Source: Vagococcus proximus (GTDB lineage: Bacteria; Bacillota; Bacilli; Lactobacillales; Vagococcaceae). Taken from it: a DNA stretch of 64,000 nt. The notes under the pieces were generated by a model. The model searched no databases, was not told the DNA's origin, and saw only the letters and a list, made by a program, of their open reading frames with translations. The position numbers and the translations under genes are program-made. The DNA lies in NCBI RefSeq assembly GCF_029143285.1, contig NZ_JAPDSH010000001.1, forward strand, positions 248,001 through 312,000. The letters are read 5' to 3'. Shown here one piece after another: positions 30,192 through 37,296 of this stretch (position 1 is the first letter of the stretch; each line of letters opens with the position of its first letter).

Positions 30192-30947
30192 ATGTTGAAA
30201 ATTAGAGAACGACATATACATGATATACCTGTTCTTGAGGTGATAGATGAAAAGTACTTAAATGAACCAAGACCTCTTATTATTTTTTATCATGGGTGGC
30301 AGACTAATAAAGAATTACTATTGACACAAGGAAGACGTTTAGCAGATAAGGGATTTCGAGTGATATTGCCTGATGGGATGCATCATGGTCAGCGCAAAGT
30401 AGCTGAGAAGTCATCAGTTCCTTCTGTAACATTCTTTTCAACCATACAATATAATTTAATCGAGTTTGATGTCATCATTAGATATTTCAAAGAACGTCAA
30501 TTAATTTTAAAGGATAGAATTGGTGTCGGTGGCTATTCAATGGGGGGGATGACTGTAGCAGGACTCTTGACTCAACATCCAGAAATAAAAGTAGGAGCAA
30601 GTATTATGGGAACGCCTAGCCCAGTAGAGTATGCGGCTTCTATAAGAAGTGTAGCTGCAAAAAGAGGTTATCACGTGCCATCGTCGCTTGAAGAGATTCA
30701 TTCATGGTTGCCTCAATTTGATTTATCAGAATTACCTGAAAAAGTAGCAGGCCGCCCTTTGTTAGTTTGGCATGGGACTGAGGATGAAAAAATCCCTTAT
30801 GATCCCGTTGAAAAGGCATATCAGAAAATGATGGCAATGGAGTCAGGTAAGAGTATACAGTTTTTAAAAGGGGAGAATGAAGGGCATCTTGTAACGATTG
30901 ACTTAATGGAAACTATTGCTGATTACTTTGAGGAATATATGGCGTAA
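30192..30947 (+). CDS. Alpha/beta hydrolase, YitV-like esterase
   Basis: Serine hydrolase of 251 residues in the dienelactone hydrolase/prolyl oligopeptidase fold. The oxyanion-side HGW motif follows the strand IIFYHGW near 34-40; the nucleophile elbow is GYSMGGMT near 116-123. A C-terminal HGTEDEKIP segment holds the acid, and NEGHLV the histidine. It resembles B. subtilis YitV. The start at 30192 is set by GAGGTG six bases upstream; a GTG nine bases earlier lies inside that site. The substrate is unknown. Confidence 0.82.
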   Translation: MLKIRERHIHDIPVLEVIDEKYLNEPRPLIIFYHGWQTNKELLLTQGRRLADKGFRVILPDGMHHGQRKVAEKSSVPSVTFFSTIQYNLIEFDVIIRYFKERQLILKDRIGVGGYSMGGMTVAGLLTQHPEIKVGASIMGTPSPVEYAASIRSVAAKRGYHVPSSLEEIHSWLPQFDLSELPEKVAGRPLLVWHGTEDEKIPYDPVEKAYQKMMAMESGKSIQFLKGENEGHLVTIDLMETIADYFEEYMA

Positions 30948-31012
30948 CGAAATTGATTTATAAATTCATAAGCTTAATGTAAGTAATATAGTAAAAAAAA
31001 CTCTAATAACGG

Positions 31013-31054
31013 TTTCAATAAAAGTGTTATATTGATATAATACTTTTATTGAAA
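31013..31054 (+). promoter_or_regulatory. Long inverted repeat containing a -10 element
   Basis: Two 20-bp arms (31013-31032 and 31035-31054) with a 2-base centre and a single G-T mismatch. TATAAT (31036-31041) lies inside, and the right arm ends at the ribosome site AAAGGAGG of the next gene. It could be an operator, or, in readthrough RNA, a hairpin next to the ribosome site. Confidence 0.5.
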
Positions 31055-31065
31055 AGGAGGATTTT

Positions 31066-32004
31066 ATGAAAAATTACATCGTGATAGCTATTATTCTAAT
31101 CAGTGTGGGGGTATCAATCTTCGGTTACTATAGATTGAAAATTGATAATGATAAGAGAGAGAAGAAAGATTTTTTAGCGCTATTTATTGGACAATTGATT
31201 CCATTATTTGCGTTAATTCTACCAATGTTATTTCCGCAAGAGGGGACTAAGGTTTTCTTTCCTGAGATGGAAAAGAAAATTGAAGAAAATAAAACATTGA
31301 AAAAGGAAATTTCAGAAAAGGATAAAATTATTTCTAATTCGAACTTAGAGGAAGATAAATTAAATAAGAAGTTAAAAAATCTAAGTGCTAAGAATTATGC
31401 TGACTTAAAAAAAGTGAATTTGGTTGAAGATGGATTAAAAAAAGATAATCAGATTTCTATAGCTACAGTAGATGATTCGCAGTATATTGAAGCAAAAGAT
31501 ATGGCATCAATATTAGATCAATCTATTCAGTATGATGAAGTAGATGGTAATTTATATGTTGGTGGAAAATCAGGTAAAGTGACTAAAGAAGCATTAGTTG
31601 ATGATTATTCTATTTTGTATAGTGGGAGCAATTATCAAAGTTTTGGGGACGCTGAGCGTGATATTCCTGAAGATTATACGGTTGCGGGGAAAGAAATATC
31701 GGATGGTTTTATTATAGGAAGTAGCAGTTATCAAGATAGTTATGTCCTTATAAGATTAGATGATAAGTATTCTTCGATTACTTTTGATGTAGGAAAAGCG
31801 GATATAACTAAAGGTAATGATATAGAGAATGGAAAATTAAGCATTGAATTGGATGGTAAAGAGAAATATAAAGAGACAGTTAATGCTGAAATTGCGTCAC
31901 AACAGTATCAGTTTGATGTTACAGGAGCTAAAACATTAAAATTAAGTATGACTAAAAGTTCATCAGAATTTGCTTTTTATAATGTGACATTCACAAAAAA
32001 ATAG
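31066..32004 (+). CDS. Unknown membrane/coiled-coil protein with C-terminal beta domain
   Basis: A 312-residue protein I do not recognise. Two hydrophobic helices (about 3-20 and 38-57) form a hairpin, then a charged coiled coil (about 70-115, rich in Lys, Glu and Asn). The last 130 residues look like a beta-sandwich and faintly resemble the NPCBM carbohydrate-binding fold (segments DSYVLIRLDDKYSSITFDVG and FAFYNVTF). A strong AAAGGAGG site precedes the ATG. It ends one base before an ISL3-type terminal repeat, at the edge of the accessory island. Confidence 0.6.
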   Translation: MKNYIVIAIILISVGVSIFGYYRLKIDNDKREKKDFLALFIGQLIPLFALILPMLFPQEGTKVFFPEMEKKIEENKTLKKEISEKDKIISNSNLEEDKLNKKLKNLSAKNYADLKKVNLVEDGLKKDNQISIATVDDSQYIEAKDMASILDQSIQYDEVDGNLYVGGKSGKVTKEALVDDYSILYSGSNYQSFGDAERDIPEDYTVAGKEISDGFIIGSSSYQDSYVLIRLDDKYSSITFDVGKADITKGNDIENGKLSIELDGKEKYKETVNAEIASQQYQFDVTGAKTLKLSMTKSSSEFAFYNVTFTKK

Positions 32005-32285
32005 GCTCTACGTCAAATGCTGTGTATAACGTTAAAATTAATCATAATACGGTGTTTAAAGTTTAAAAAGTTTCTATAGCCATAGGCTACTCGTTTAATA
32101 ACCTTTATTTTGTTAATACTCCCTTCAAGAGGTCCCATTCGTGTAAGAGTGATAATCAAAGGTGTTCTGTATGCGTGATAAGTGATGTGAGAGTATTCTT
32201 AACGAGGTGCTCATATAAGATGAAATCAATGGTTTCGACTGGAGAACAGAGTCTTTAAATCCATTAAAATCATTTTATTTTGAAT
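32005..32285 (-). mobile_element. Remnant of an ISL3-family insertion sequence
   Basis: The segment starts on the plus strand with GGCTCTACGTCAAATG, which looks like an ISL3-family terminal inverted repeat. On the minus strand it encodes the C-terminal part of an ISL3 transposase in two frames: RIQNTFDYHSYTNG, then, after a frameshift, GPLEGSINKIKVIKRVAYGY followed by RNFLNFKHR. The N-terminal transposase and the other end are missing. It is a dead fragment. Confidence 0.75.
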
Positions 32286-32286
32286 A

Positions 32287-32496
32287 ATAACGGAAAATTT
32301 TTCAGTTTATTCAAACAAGAAATGTATTACGGAATCATTTTCACTAGTTTTGAAGAATTCAAAATGAATTTATTATTATTAGCACGATCGAATTGAGGCT
32401 AAATTTGGTGAGTCGAGTCTCTTGTTGTTTAAAATTAAAATAAAAAGGAGTAGATTTCTCTACTCCTAAAAAGTCCAACTTTTGGGGTTCACTACA
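32287..32496 (+). mobile_element. Remnant of an IS3-family (IS150-like) insertion sequence
   Basis: The plus strand encodes the end of an OrfB integrase, FFSLFKQEMYYGIIFTSFEE, then a frameshift to HDRIEAKFG, followed by a small hairpin (GGAGTAG...CTACTCC) and an end ...CAACTTTTGGGGTTCACTACA typical of IS150-like ends (TGTAGTGAACCCC in reverse). Only the 3' end of the element remains, joined to the ISL3 fragment. From 32497 to 32794 I see no gene, only AT-rich sequence. Confidence 0.72.
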
Positions 32497-32794
32497 AATC
32501 CCTAGCTTTCTTTCCCGATTTAATACAAGTTTTTTTCATTACATAAGCTAAATCATAAAAAAGCCAATTTTTTTTTAAACTGATTTAAATATTAAATTTT
32601 AAAAAAATACAGATTGAATTTATGAGTATAATAATGGAGTGGCAGTTATTATTATTTGTGAGATAGGCACTAATTTTATTTGGCTGTTGTTTATAAAAAA
32701 ATTGAAATATAGTGCACTAGTTCTTGTATGTTTAGAAAAAATAGCGGGATTGAATAGTGTGAATCAGACAATTAGAGGGGACTAGATAAGAAGA

Positions 32795-33436
32795 ATGCTA
32801 ACTAACAAACTCATCCAGACAAAAGCTAATCTTGGAAAAATATATGAATTAAGAGAAGCAGATAAGGTTATTGGTAGAACTGAAATACCACTAACTTTTA
32901 AAAGACAGATTAATAGTTCAATAGCAAATAAAAATTATAAATTACAATTTTCTTATATTCAAGAGGCATTGAACTGGTTTGTCCATTCTAAAAATATGAA
33001 ATTACTTCCCTTTCAAATTTACGATGAAACGAATGTGTTGGTGGGGTCGGTATGCGAAAGAAGAGCAAGACGATTTTTTGGTTATTCTTATTTTGAATTA
33101 ATTTACAAGGGTGAGTCTTACTATTTTTATAAAATAGGATTAGGAAAAAAAGGATTAAAAATACTAATGTATAACGCTGAGGATAGTCAAGTGGGGTTAA
33201 TTGAAAAAGATAGTGTGTTCTATGATAACAAAAGAACTTACACCATACATACTTTAAATAGACACTATCAAATGTTGGCGTACTTTTTTTCAGTCTATTT
33301 CAACAACGCCTTTTATTCACCAAATGAAGTGGTAGGTAAATCGAAACATGTTGAGTATGAGTACACGTTTAATAAAGAATTAAAGAATAAATATGATCCG
33401 AGTTTTTTAGAAAGAAGGTATGAAGATGAGAAATAA
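32795..33436 (+). CDS. Unknown protein, possibly tubby C-terminal-like
   Basis: A 213-residue soluble protein without signal peptide or membrane helix. It is rich in beta strands and aromatic residues (FFGYSYFELIYKGESYYFYK), with repeated strand-turn units that recall the tubby-C/LURP-type barrel; this is a weak fold guess. The ribosome site (GAGGGG, 12 bases away) is poor. Its end overlaps the following lipoprotein gene by 11 bases, so they form a coupled pair. Genes of this kind can occur near type VII secretion effector loci, which fits the debris downstream. Confidence 0.5.
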   Translation: MLTNKLIQTKANLGKIYELREADKVIGRTEIPLTFKRQINSSIANKNYKLQFSYIQEALNWFVHSKNMKLLPFQIYDETNVLVGSVCERRARRFFGYSYFELIYKGESYYFYKIGLGKKGLKILMYNAEDSQVGLIEKDSVFYDNKRTYTIHTLNRHYQMLAYFFSVYFNNAFYSPNEVVGKSKHVEYEYTFNKELKNKYDPSFLERRYEDEK

Positions 33437-33836
33437 ATATAAGTTGTTTTTTCTTCTTTGCGCAACGGTGTTTATTATGGCAAGTTGTTCAGGATCAAAA
33501 AACATTCAGAAAAAATGGAAAGCGGAAGATGCGGTTAATAAAGTATTTTCAATAGAATTTAAAGATAAGGAAATGATTGTTTCAAATGAAAACAAGACTG
33601 AAAAACTAGCATACAAACAAAACGCGGTTGGCGTATCTAATGGAATAAAATACTATGGTATAACTGTTAACAATCAAAGTTATTCTGTGATATTTCCTGA
33701 GAAAGGAAACGAGGAATTGGCGTTATTGATGAGGATATCAGGAGATGATTATTTAGATGGGACGCTAGTCTACGCCATGAATACGAAGGAACAGCCAGAC
33801 TACAAAGAGTATGCAGTAAAATTTTTAAATAATTAA
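33426..33836 (+). CDS. Small lipoprotein of unknown function
   Basis: A 136-residue protein with a short signal peptide (MRNKYKLFFLLCATVFIMASC) whose lipobox cysteine follows IMAS, so it should be lipid-anchored outside the membrane. The mature part is small and beta-rich. The start at 33426 is preferred because AGAAAGAAGG lies seven bases upstream; another ATG is at 33420. It overlaps the upstream gene by 11 bases and ends at a terminator. The function is unknown. Confidence 0.7.
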   Translation: MRNKYKLFFLLCATVFIMASCSGSKNIQKKWKAEDAVNKVFSIEFKDKEMIVSNENKTEKLAYKQNAVGVSNGIKYYGITVNNQSYSVIFPEKGNEELALLMRISGDDYLDGTLVYAMNTKEQPDYKEYAVKFLNN

Positions 33837-33874
33837 ATAGATTGTTTAAAAGGTCATGAAGAAGTTGATGAGAA

Positions 33875-33905
33875 AGAGAAGCTGAGGTAATTGCTTCTCT
33901 TTTTT
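33875..33905 (+). terminator. Terminator after the lipoprotein gene
   Basis: Stem AGAGAAGC / GCTTCTCT with a 10-nt loop and six T. Confidence 0.8.
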
Positions 33906-33909
33906 AGTA

Positions 33910-34222
33910 GTTCACTTAACATTGCCAAAAAAATAACGACATCAAAAATGATCGCGAAGTATGGGGGAAGGGAATTTACAACTGGTATTTCTTCGTTGGA
34001 TGTTACTTTTTGATTGAATCATGGTCTGTAGCGTTAGTAAGCGCTGCAGTATTAGCTAATCCTATAGCTATAGCAGTTGGTATAGCTTTTGCAAATAACT
34101 GGCTTTGAGATGATTTCAAAGGTGTAAAAAATTTCGAAGATAATGTGGACAATGCGGTTGTTTCTGGATGGAATAAAGTATCTAATAAAGTTGGAGATTT
34201 TTTTGGAGGAGTTTTTGCATGA
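33910..34222 (+). pseudogene. C-terminal scrap of an LXG-like toxin (unit 1)
   Basis: No full frame exists, but pieces read like the glycine/alanine-rich C-terminal region of LXG polymorphic toxins: KITTSKMIAKYGGREF at about 33935-33985, then in another frame SVALVSAAVLANPIAIAVG and, after an in-frame TGA (34106-34108), NVDNAVVSGWNKVSNKVGD up to the stop at 34220-34222. Its last codons overlap the ATG of the next small gene, as expected for toxin-immunity coupling. The toxic domain cannot be identified. Confidence 0.5.
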
Positions 34223-34531
34223 TAAATAATTCGGAAATCAAAAAAAGGTGAAGTTTATAATATCTCTTTTGATAATAAAAAAGTAATAGTAGGTTGGGTA
34301 TTGTTATTAACCCAAGAAAATGAAGAATACCTGATAAGACAAAATACAGGAATAATCGGATTAGGAAAACATAAAATTAGTCGGAAAATCTATAAATCAA
34401 ATATAGATTTTAGAAATAAAATAATCTCTAAAGATGAAATGAAGAAAGCCATGAAAAAAAATCAGAACACAATTATATTAGTGTTTGCTGTAGTGATAAT
34501 ATTAATTTCACGTTTGCTTTTTTTACGGTAA
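34219..34531 (+). pseudogene. Frameshifted small membrane protein, candidate immunity gene (unit 1)
   Basis: Starts at ATG 34219, overlapping the upstream stop (ATGA), with GGAGGA eight bases before it. The frame MINNSEIKK breaks at a run of seven A (34240-34246); with six A it would continue as GEVYNISFDNKKVIVGW and join the frame ending at 34531. The joined product would be about 104 residues with one C-terminal membrane helix. It could be an immunity protein for the degraded toxin; this is inference from position. A residual frame from TTG 34301 may still be expressed. Confidence 0.5.
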
Positions 34532-34587
34532 CAATATTTTAAACAAAAAAGTAAGTGAATACTTAATAATAAGAACAGACAAATAAT

Positions 34588-34846
34588 ATGAAAAATCAAA
34601 TATTATTGCTAATAGACAGTGTCGTTTATTTAAGTGAAGGTATTGTTCCATTAATGATTGTGACGAGACAACCAATTCTTCGTATAAACAACGTAGAATG
34701 TTGTCTAGATTATGCGGCTGGTTTCGTATTGAATACAGCTATTGATTTTGTATATGATAAATTGAAAAAACTGTTGGGAATGCAATAAAAGCAGGAGTAG
34801 ATTGGATGGGGCATTATGGAAATAATTACAAAAGAAAAAGAAAAAT
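34588..34846 (+). pseudogene. C-terminal scrap of an LXG-like toxin (unit 2)
   Basis: An open frame of 66 codons ends with DYAAGFVLNTAIDFVYDKLKK, close in style to LXG C-terminal segments. At a run of six A (34765-34770) the frame is lost; with seven A it would continue as TVGNAIKAGVDWMGHYGNNY. The N-terminal part reads poorly and may be scrambled. No independent ribosome site supports a real short gene. Confidence 0.42.
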
Positions 34847-35394
34847 AAAAATATACTTATTTGTACACTAATCATGAAAATAAGACAGCTATTTACTACG
34901 AAGGGAAGTATCAACATTTTTATAAATTGAAAAATCAGAATTTTGATAAAAAGTGGGGATTTGTTTCATTATTCCTAGCGCCGTTAAGTTTGATTTTAAA
35001 TAATAATGTTCTTGGAGGCATTATAATAAATTACTTTCTTGCCTGTTTCTTGGGTTTGATTTTAGGCTGTATATTCTTATTTTTTCTCCACCGTTCGTAT
35101 TCCTCAAATCAATTAACTAAAATAAATTTGAGTATACAAGAAATTGAAGGTTGTATAATAAATTTTAAAAAAATAAAAGGAATAAAAATAGTATTATTAC
35201 TGGTATGGATTTTCTTTTTCATTTTGATATCGGTTATGTTCTTTGATGAAACAAACTATACTTCGTTACTTTGTGTAAGTATACTATGCTGTTTTTTATT
35301 GCCACTTATGAAAAATATGAATTTCATTAGACATAGAAGAGTAACTAGATCATTGGAAGAATTATTAAATCAAATGAAAGTAGGTAACTTATAA
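34816..35394 (+). pseudogene. Membrane protein with early stop, candidate immunity gene (unit 2)
   Basis: The frame MEIITKEKEK from ATG 34816 meets TAA at 34846-34848 and then stays open, in the same frame, to 35394. The downstream part, which could start only at TTG 34861 without a good ribosome site, gives 177 residues with about four membrane helices in two pairs. A Gln-to-stop change would explain the break. By position it is the partner of the upstream toxin scrap. It may still make a product from the TTG. Confidence 0.5.
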
Positions 35395-35397
35395 TCG

Positions 35398-35494
35398 AAT
35401 TGTAGGTTATTTTGATTATGCGGGCTGTTTTTATTCCCAAGGTCAATTGACTTTATGGGACACATTAATAGTTAAGATTGGAGTTTTTCTATGA
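35398..35494 (+). pseudogene. Short gene remnant (unit 3)
   Basis: A frame encoding GYFDYAGCFYSQGQLTLWD and TLIVKIGVFL ends in a TGA that overlaps the ATG of the next gene. No start is present. By analogy with units 1 and 2 it may be the tail of a third toxin gene, but it is too short to assign. Confidence 0.3.
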
Positions 35495-36069
35495 GAAGAT
35501 ATATTTGGTTGGGAGATAGTAAATATGGTGGAAGCGTATATTGGGATAAAAAAAGAGATGTCGCAGTTAGAGACGGAAGTATAAAAGTATCTGCAAAGAA
35601 AAGTAAATCAAATAAGTATCTAATTGGTGGACTTTTTGTTTGTCTTATTATCATTAGAGTGATTCCTTTATTTTTTAAAATGAAATCTATTAATAATGAA
35701 ATTGATAATATTAGCACGATAGTGTTTGCTATCTTTTGGGCAACGTTATTGACGCTAGTCATAAATCGTATGATGTATGGAAATAGTGAAGACTATACTG
35801 ATACTAGCCTTGAAGATGCGATGCATGCAATCAGAAGTACTGGCTATTTGGAGAATCCATTGATTTTTATGCTCTTAGACAAAAGGCTTCATTACATGGT
35901 ATTAGTTTTAGTTGTATTGTTTATTTCTTTTGGGCTATCTCAGGCAATACCTGATTTGAATAGCTTACAAGAATTTATTCGTATACCAACTATGATTTTA
36001 TTTATCAGTATACCCGTTTATATGCTCTATCTTGTAAATTTTAAGAAAGACAATAGGTTGAAATTATGA
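35491..36069 (+). CDS. Membrane protein, candidate immunity protein (unit 3)
   Basis: Intact frame of 192 residues that I do not recognise. A beta-rich N-terminal segment (YIWLGDSKYGGSVYWDKK) is followed by four membrane helices (about 46-66, 75-95, 130-150, 160-180). A TTGGAG site lies seven bases before the ATG, which overlaps an upstream TGA. Its stop in turn overlaps the ATG of a 46-residue membrane peptide. The position in the decayed toxin array suggests an orphan immunity gene. Confidence 0.55.
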   Translation: MRRYIWLGDSKYGGSVYWDKKRDVAVRDGSIKVSAKKSKSNKYLIGGLFVCLIIIRVIPLFFKMKSINNEIDNISTIVFAIFWATLLTLVINRMMYGNSEDYTDTSLEDAMHAIRSTGYLENPLIFMLLDKRLHYMVLVLVVLFISFGLSQAIPDLNSLQEFIRIPTMILFISIPVYMLYLVNFKKDNRLKL

Positions 36070-36206
36070 TTATAATAAAGGAGTTTTTTCTTTCTATAAT
36101 TTTAGGAGTAGCAATCGCAGGATTATTAATTGTAATTTTTGTGAATAACCCTCAAACGTGGTATAAAACAGCTAAAAAAATCAAGTGTAAACTGAAAGAT
36201 AAATAA
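36066..36206 (+). CDS. 46-residue single-helix membrane peptide
   Basis: Begins at ATG 36066, overlapping the previous stop (ATGA). It encodes one membrane helix (about residues 7-27) and a basic tail (WYKTAKKIKCKLKDK). Translational coupling is the only support for expression. The function is unknown; it could be a subunit or accessory of the upstream membrane protein. From 36207 to 36485 no gene is seen, only a short coding-like scrap (GITVDVVLYVF) near 36325. Confidence 0.45.
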   Translation: MIIIKEFFLSIILGVAIAGLLIVIFVNNPQTWYKTAKKIKCKLKDK

Positions 36207-36485
36207 AAATGTATAGATAGATTGAATAGTTATATTGAAGAAATTACTGAGTAATGAAGTTTTTATATAAAAATAAAGTTCTAAATTATCAAGTTTAGTT
36301 TTAAAAATAAAAGTTTACAATCAGGGATTACAGTTGATGTTGTTCTGTATGTTTTTAACAATATTTATAGTTCACATGAATATTTTTGGACGAAAAAATA
36401 TACAATGATTTAATCAATAACAAACACGAGAAACCTTAAACCTAGAAATTTTGACATATACTAATGCATTTGTAGATGTTGTATC

Positions 36486-36515
36486 AAAAGCTAGAGCATA
36501 GCCTCTAGCTTTTTT
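36486..36515 (+). terminator. Terminator at the end of the accessory island
   Basis: Stem AAAAGCTAGAG / CTCTAGCTTTT followed by T, just before the cop promoter. Confidence 0.85.
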
Positions 36516-36534
36516 GTTTTTCGGTTATTTATCG

Positions 36535-36586
36535 TTGACAAATGTAAACGCAGAGGGTAAACTTGATTTGTAGGATTACAAACGTA
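36535..36586 (+). promoter_or_regulatory. cop operon promoter with two CopY boxes
   Basis: TTGACA (36535-36540), 17 bp, TAAACT (36558-36563). Box 1 GACAAATGTA (36537-36546) fits KACANNTGTA and overlaps the -35. Box 2 TACAAACGTA (36577-36586) fits with one change and covers the likely transcript start. This is the two-box layout of enterococcal cop operons. Confidence 0.85.
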
Positions 36587-36614
36587 AACACTAAATGAAT
36601 GAGGAGGGTCAGTA

Positions 36615-37058
36615 GTGAAGTCAGATGTTATTAAAATTAGTGAAGCAGAGTGGGAAGTGATGCGTGTAGTATGGGCTCAAACTAGAACAACCAGTCCGGA
36701 AATCATTTCTCATTTAAGTGAAACAAAAGAATGGAAACCGGCGACGATTAAGACGCTCCTCGGTAGATTAGTCAAAAAGGGAATGCTTAAGACAGAAACT
36801 CAAGGAAATAAATTTATATATGAAGCATTGGTCACTGAAGAGCAAACAATACGCAGTGCAACAGCCGAATTATTTTCTCGTATTTGTGCTAAAAAAGTAG
36901 GGAAAACGATAGCAGAGATGATAGAGGAAGCAGAACTGACTCGTGATGATTTAGTATTGATTCAGCAAGCACTCATTGAAAAAGAAAAAACAGCAGTTGA
37001 AACGATCGCCTGTAATTGTATTCCAGGGCAATGTGATTGTCCAGACCATAAAAATTAA
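36615..37058 (+). CDS. copY: Copper-responsive repressor CopY
   Basis: BlaI/CopY-family winged-helix repressor of 147 residues. The helix-turn-helix lies in about 5-70. The C-terminal metal site is CNCIPGQCDC (C-x-C-x4-C-x-C), which holds zinc in the DNA-bound form and Cu(I) on release. The start is GTG with GAGGAGGG six bases upstream. It is first in the copYZA operon and should repress it through the two boxes upstream. Confidence 0.96.
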   Translation: MKSDVIKISEAEWEVMRVVWAQTRTTSPEIISHLSETKEWKPATIKTLLGRLVKKGMLKTETQGNKFIYEALVTEEQTIRSATAELFSRICAKKVGKTIAEMIEEAELTRDDLVLIQQALIEKEKTAVETIACNCIPGQCDCPDHKN

Positions 37059-37082
37059 TAGAAAATGAAAGAAGGATTAATG

Positions 37083-37295
37083 ATGAAAAAAGTAGAGTTT
37101 AATGTAAAAGGAATGTCGTGTGAGCATTGTGTCGCAACGGTTGAAAAAGCAGTGACAGAATTAGAAGGCGTCAAAAAAGTTAAAGTGAACTTAAAAAAAG
37201 AAAAAGCGACGGTGAAATTTGATGAGTCATGTTTGACAACACATGATATTATTTCAGCAATCGAAGCGAAAGATTTTAATGCAGAGGTGATGTAA
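37083..37295 (+). CDS. copZ: Copper chaperone CopZ
   Basis: Heavy-metal-associated domain of 70 residues with the Cu(I) site GMSCEHC at about 9-15. It delivers copper to CopY and CopA in the cytoplasm. The ATG at 37083 is well spaced from GAAGGA; an ATG three bases earlier is also possible. copA begins one base after the stop. Confidence 0.94.
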   Translation: MKKVEFNVKGMSCEHCVATVEKAVTELEGVKKVKVNLKKEKATVKFDESCLTTHDIISAIEAKDFNAEVM

Positions 37296-37296
37296 G

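Noticed and set aside
32497-32794. Possible small gene in the AT-rich gap
   Set aside because: No frame with a start, ribosome site and plausible length is seen on either strand.
34301-34531. Independent gene starting at TTG 34301
   Set aside because: The upstream in-frame codons and the coupled ATG at 34219 indicate that it is the second part of a frameshifted gene.
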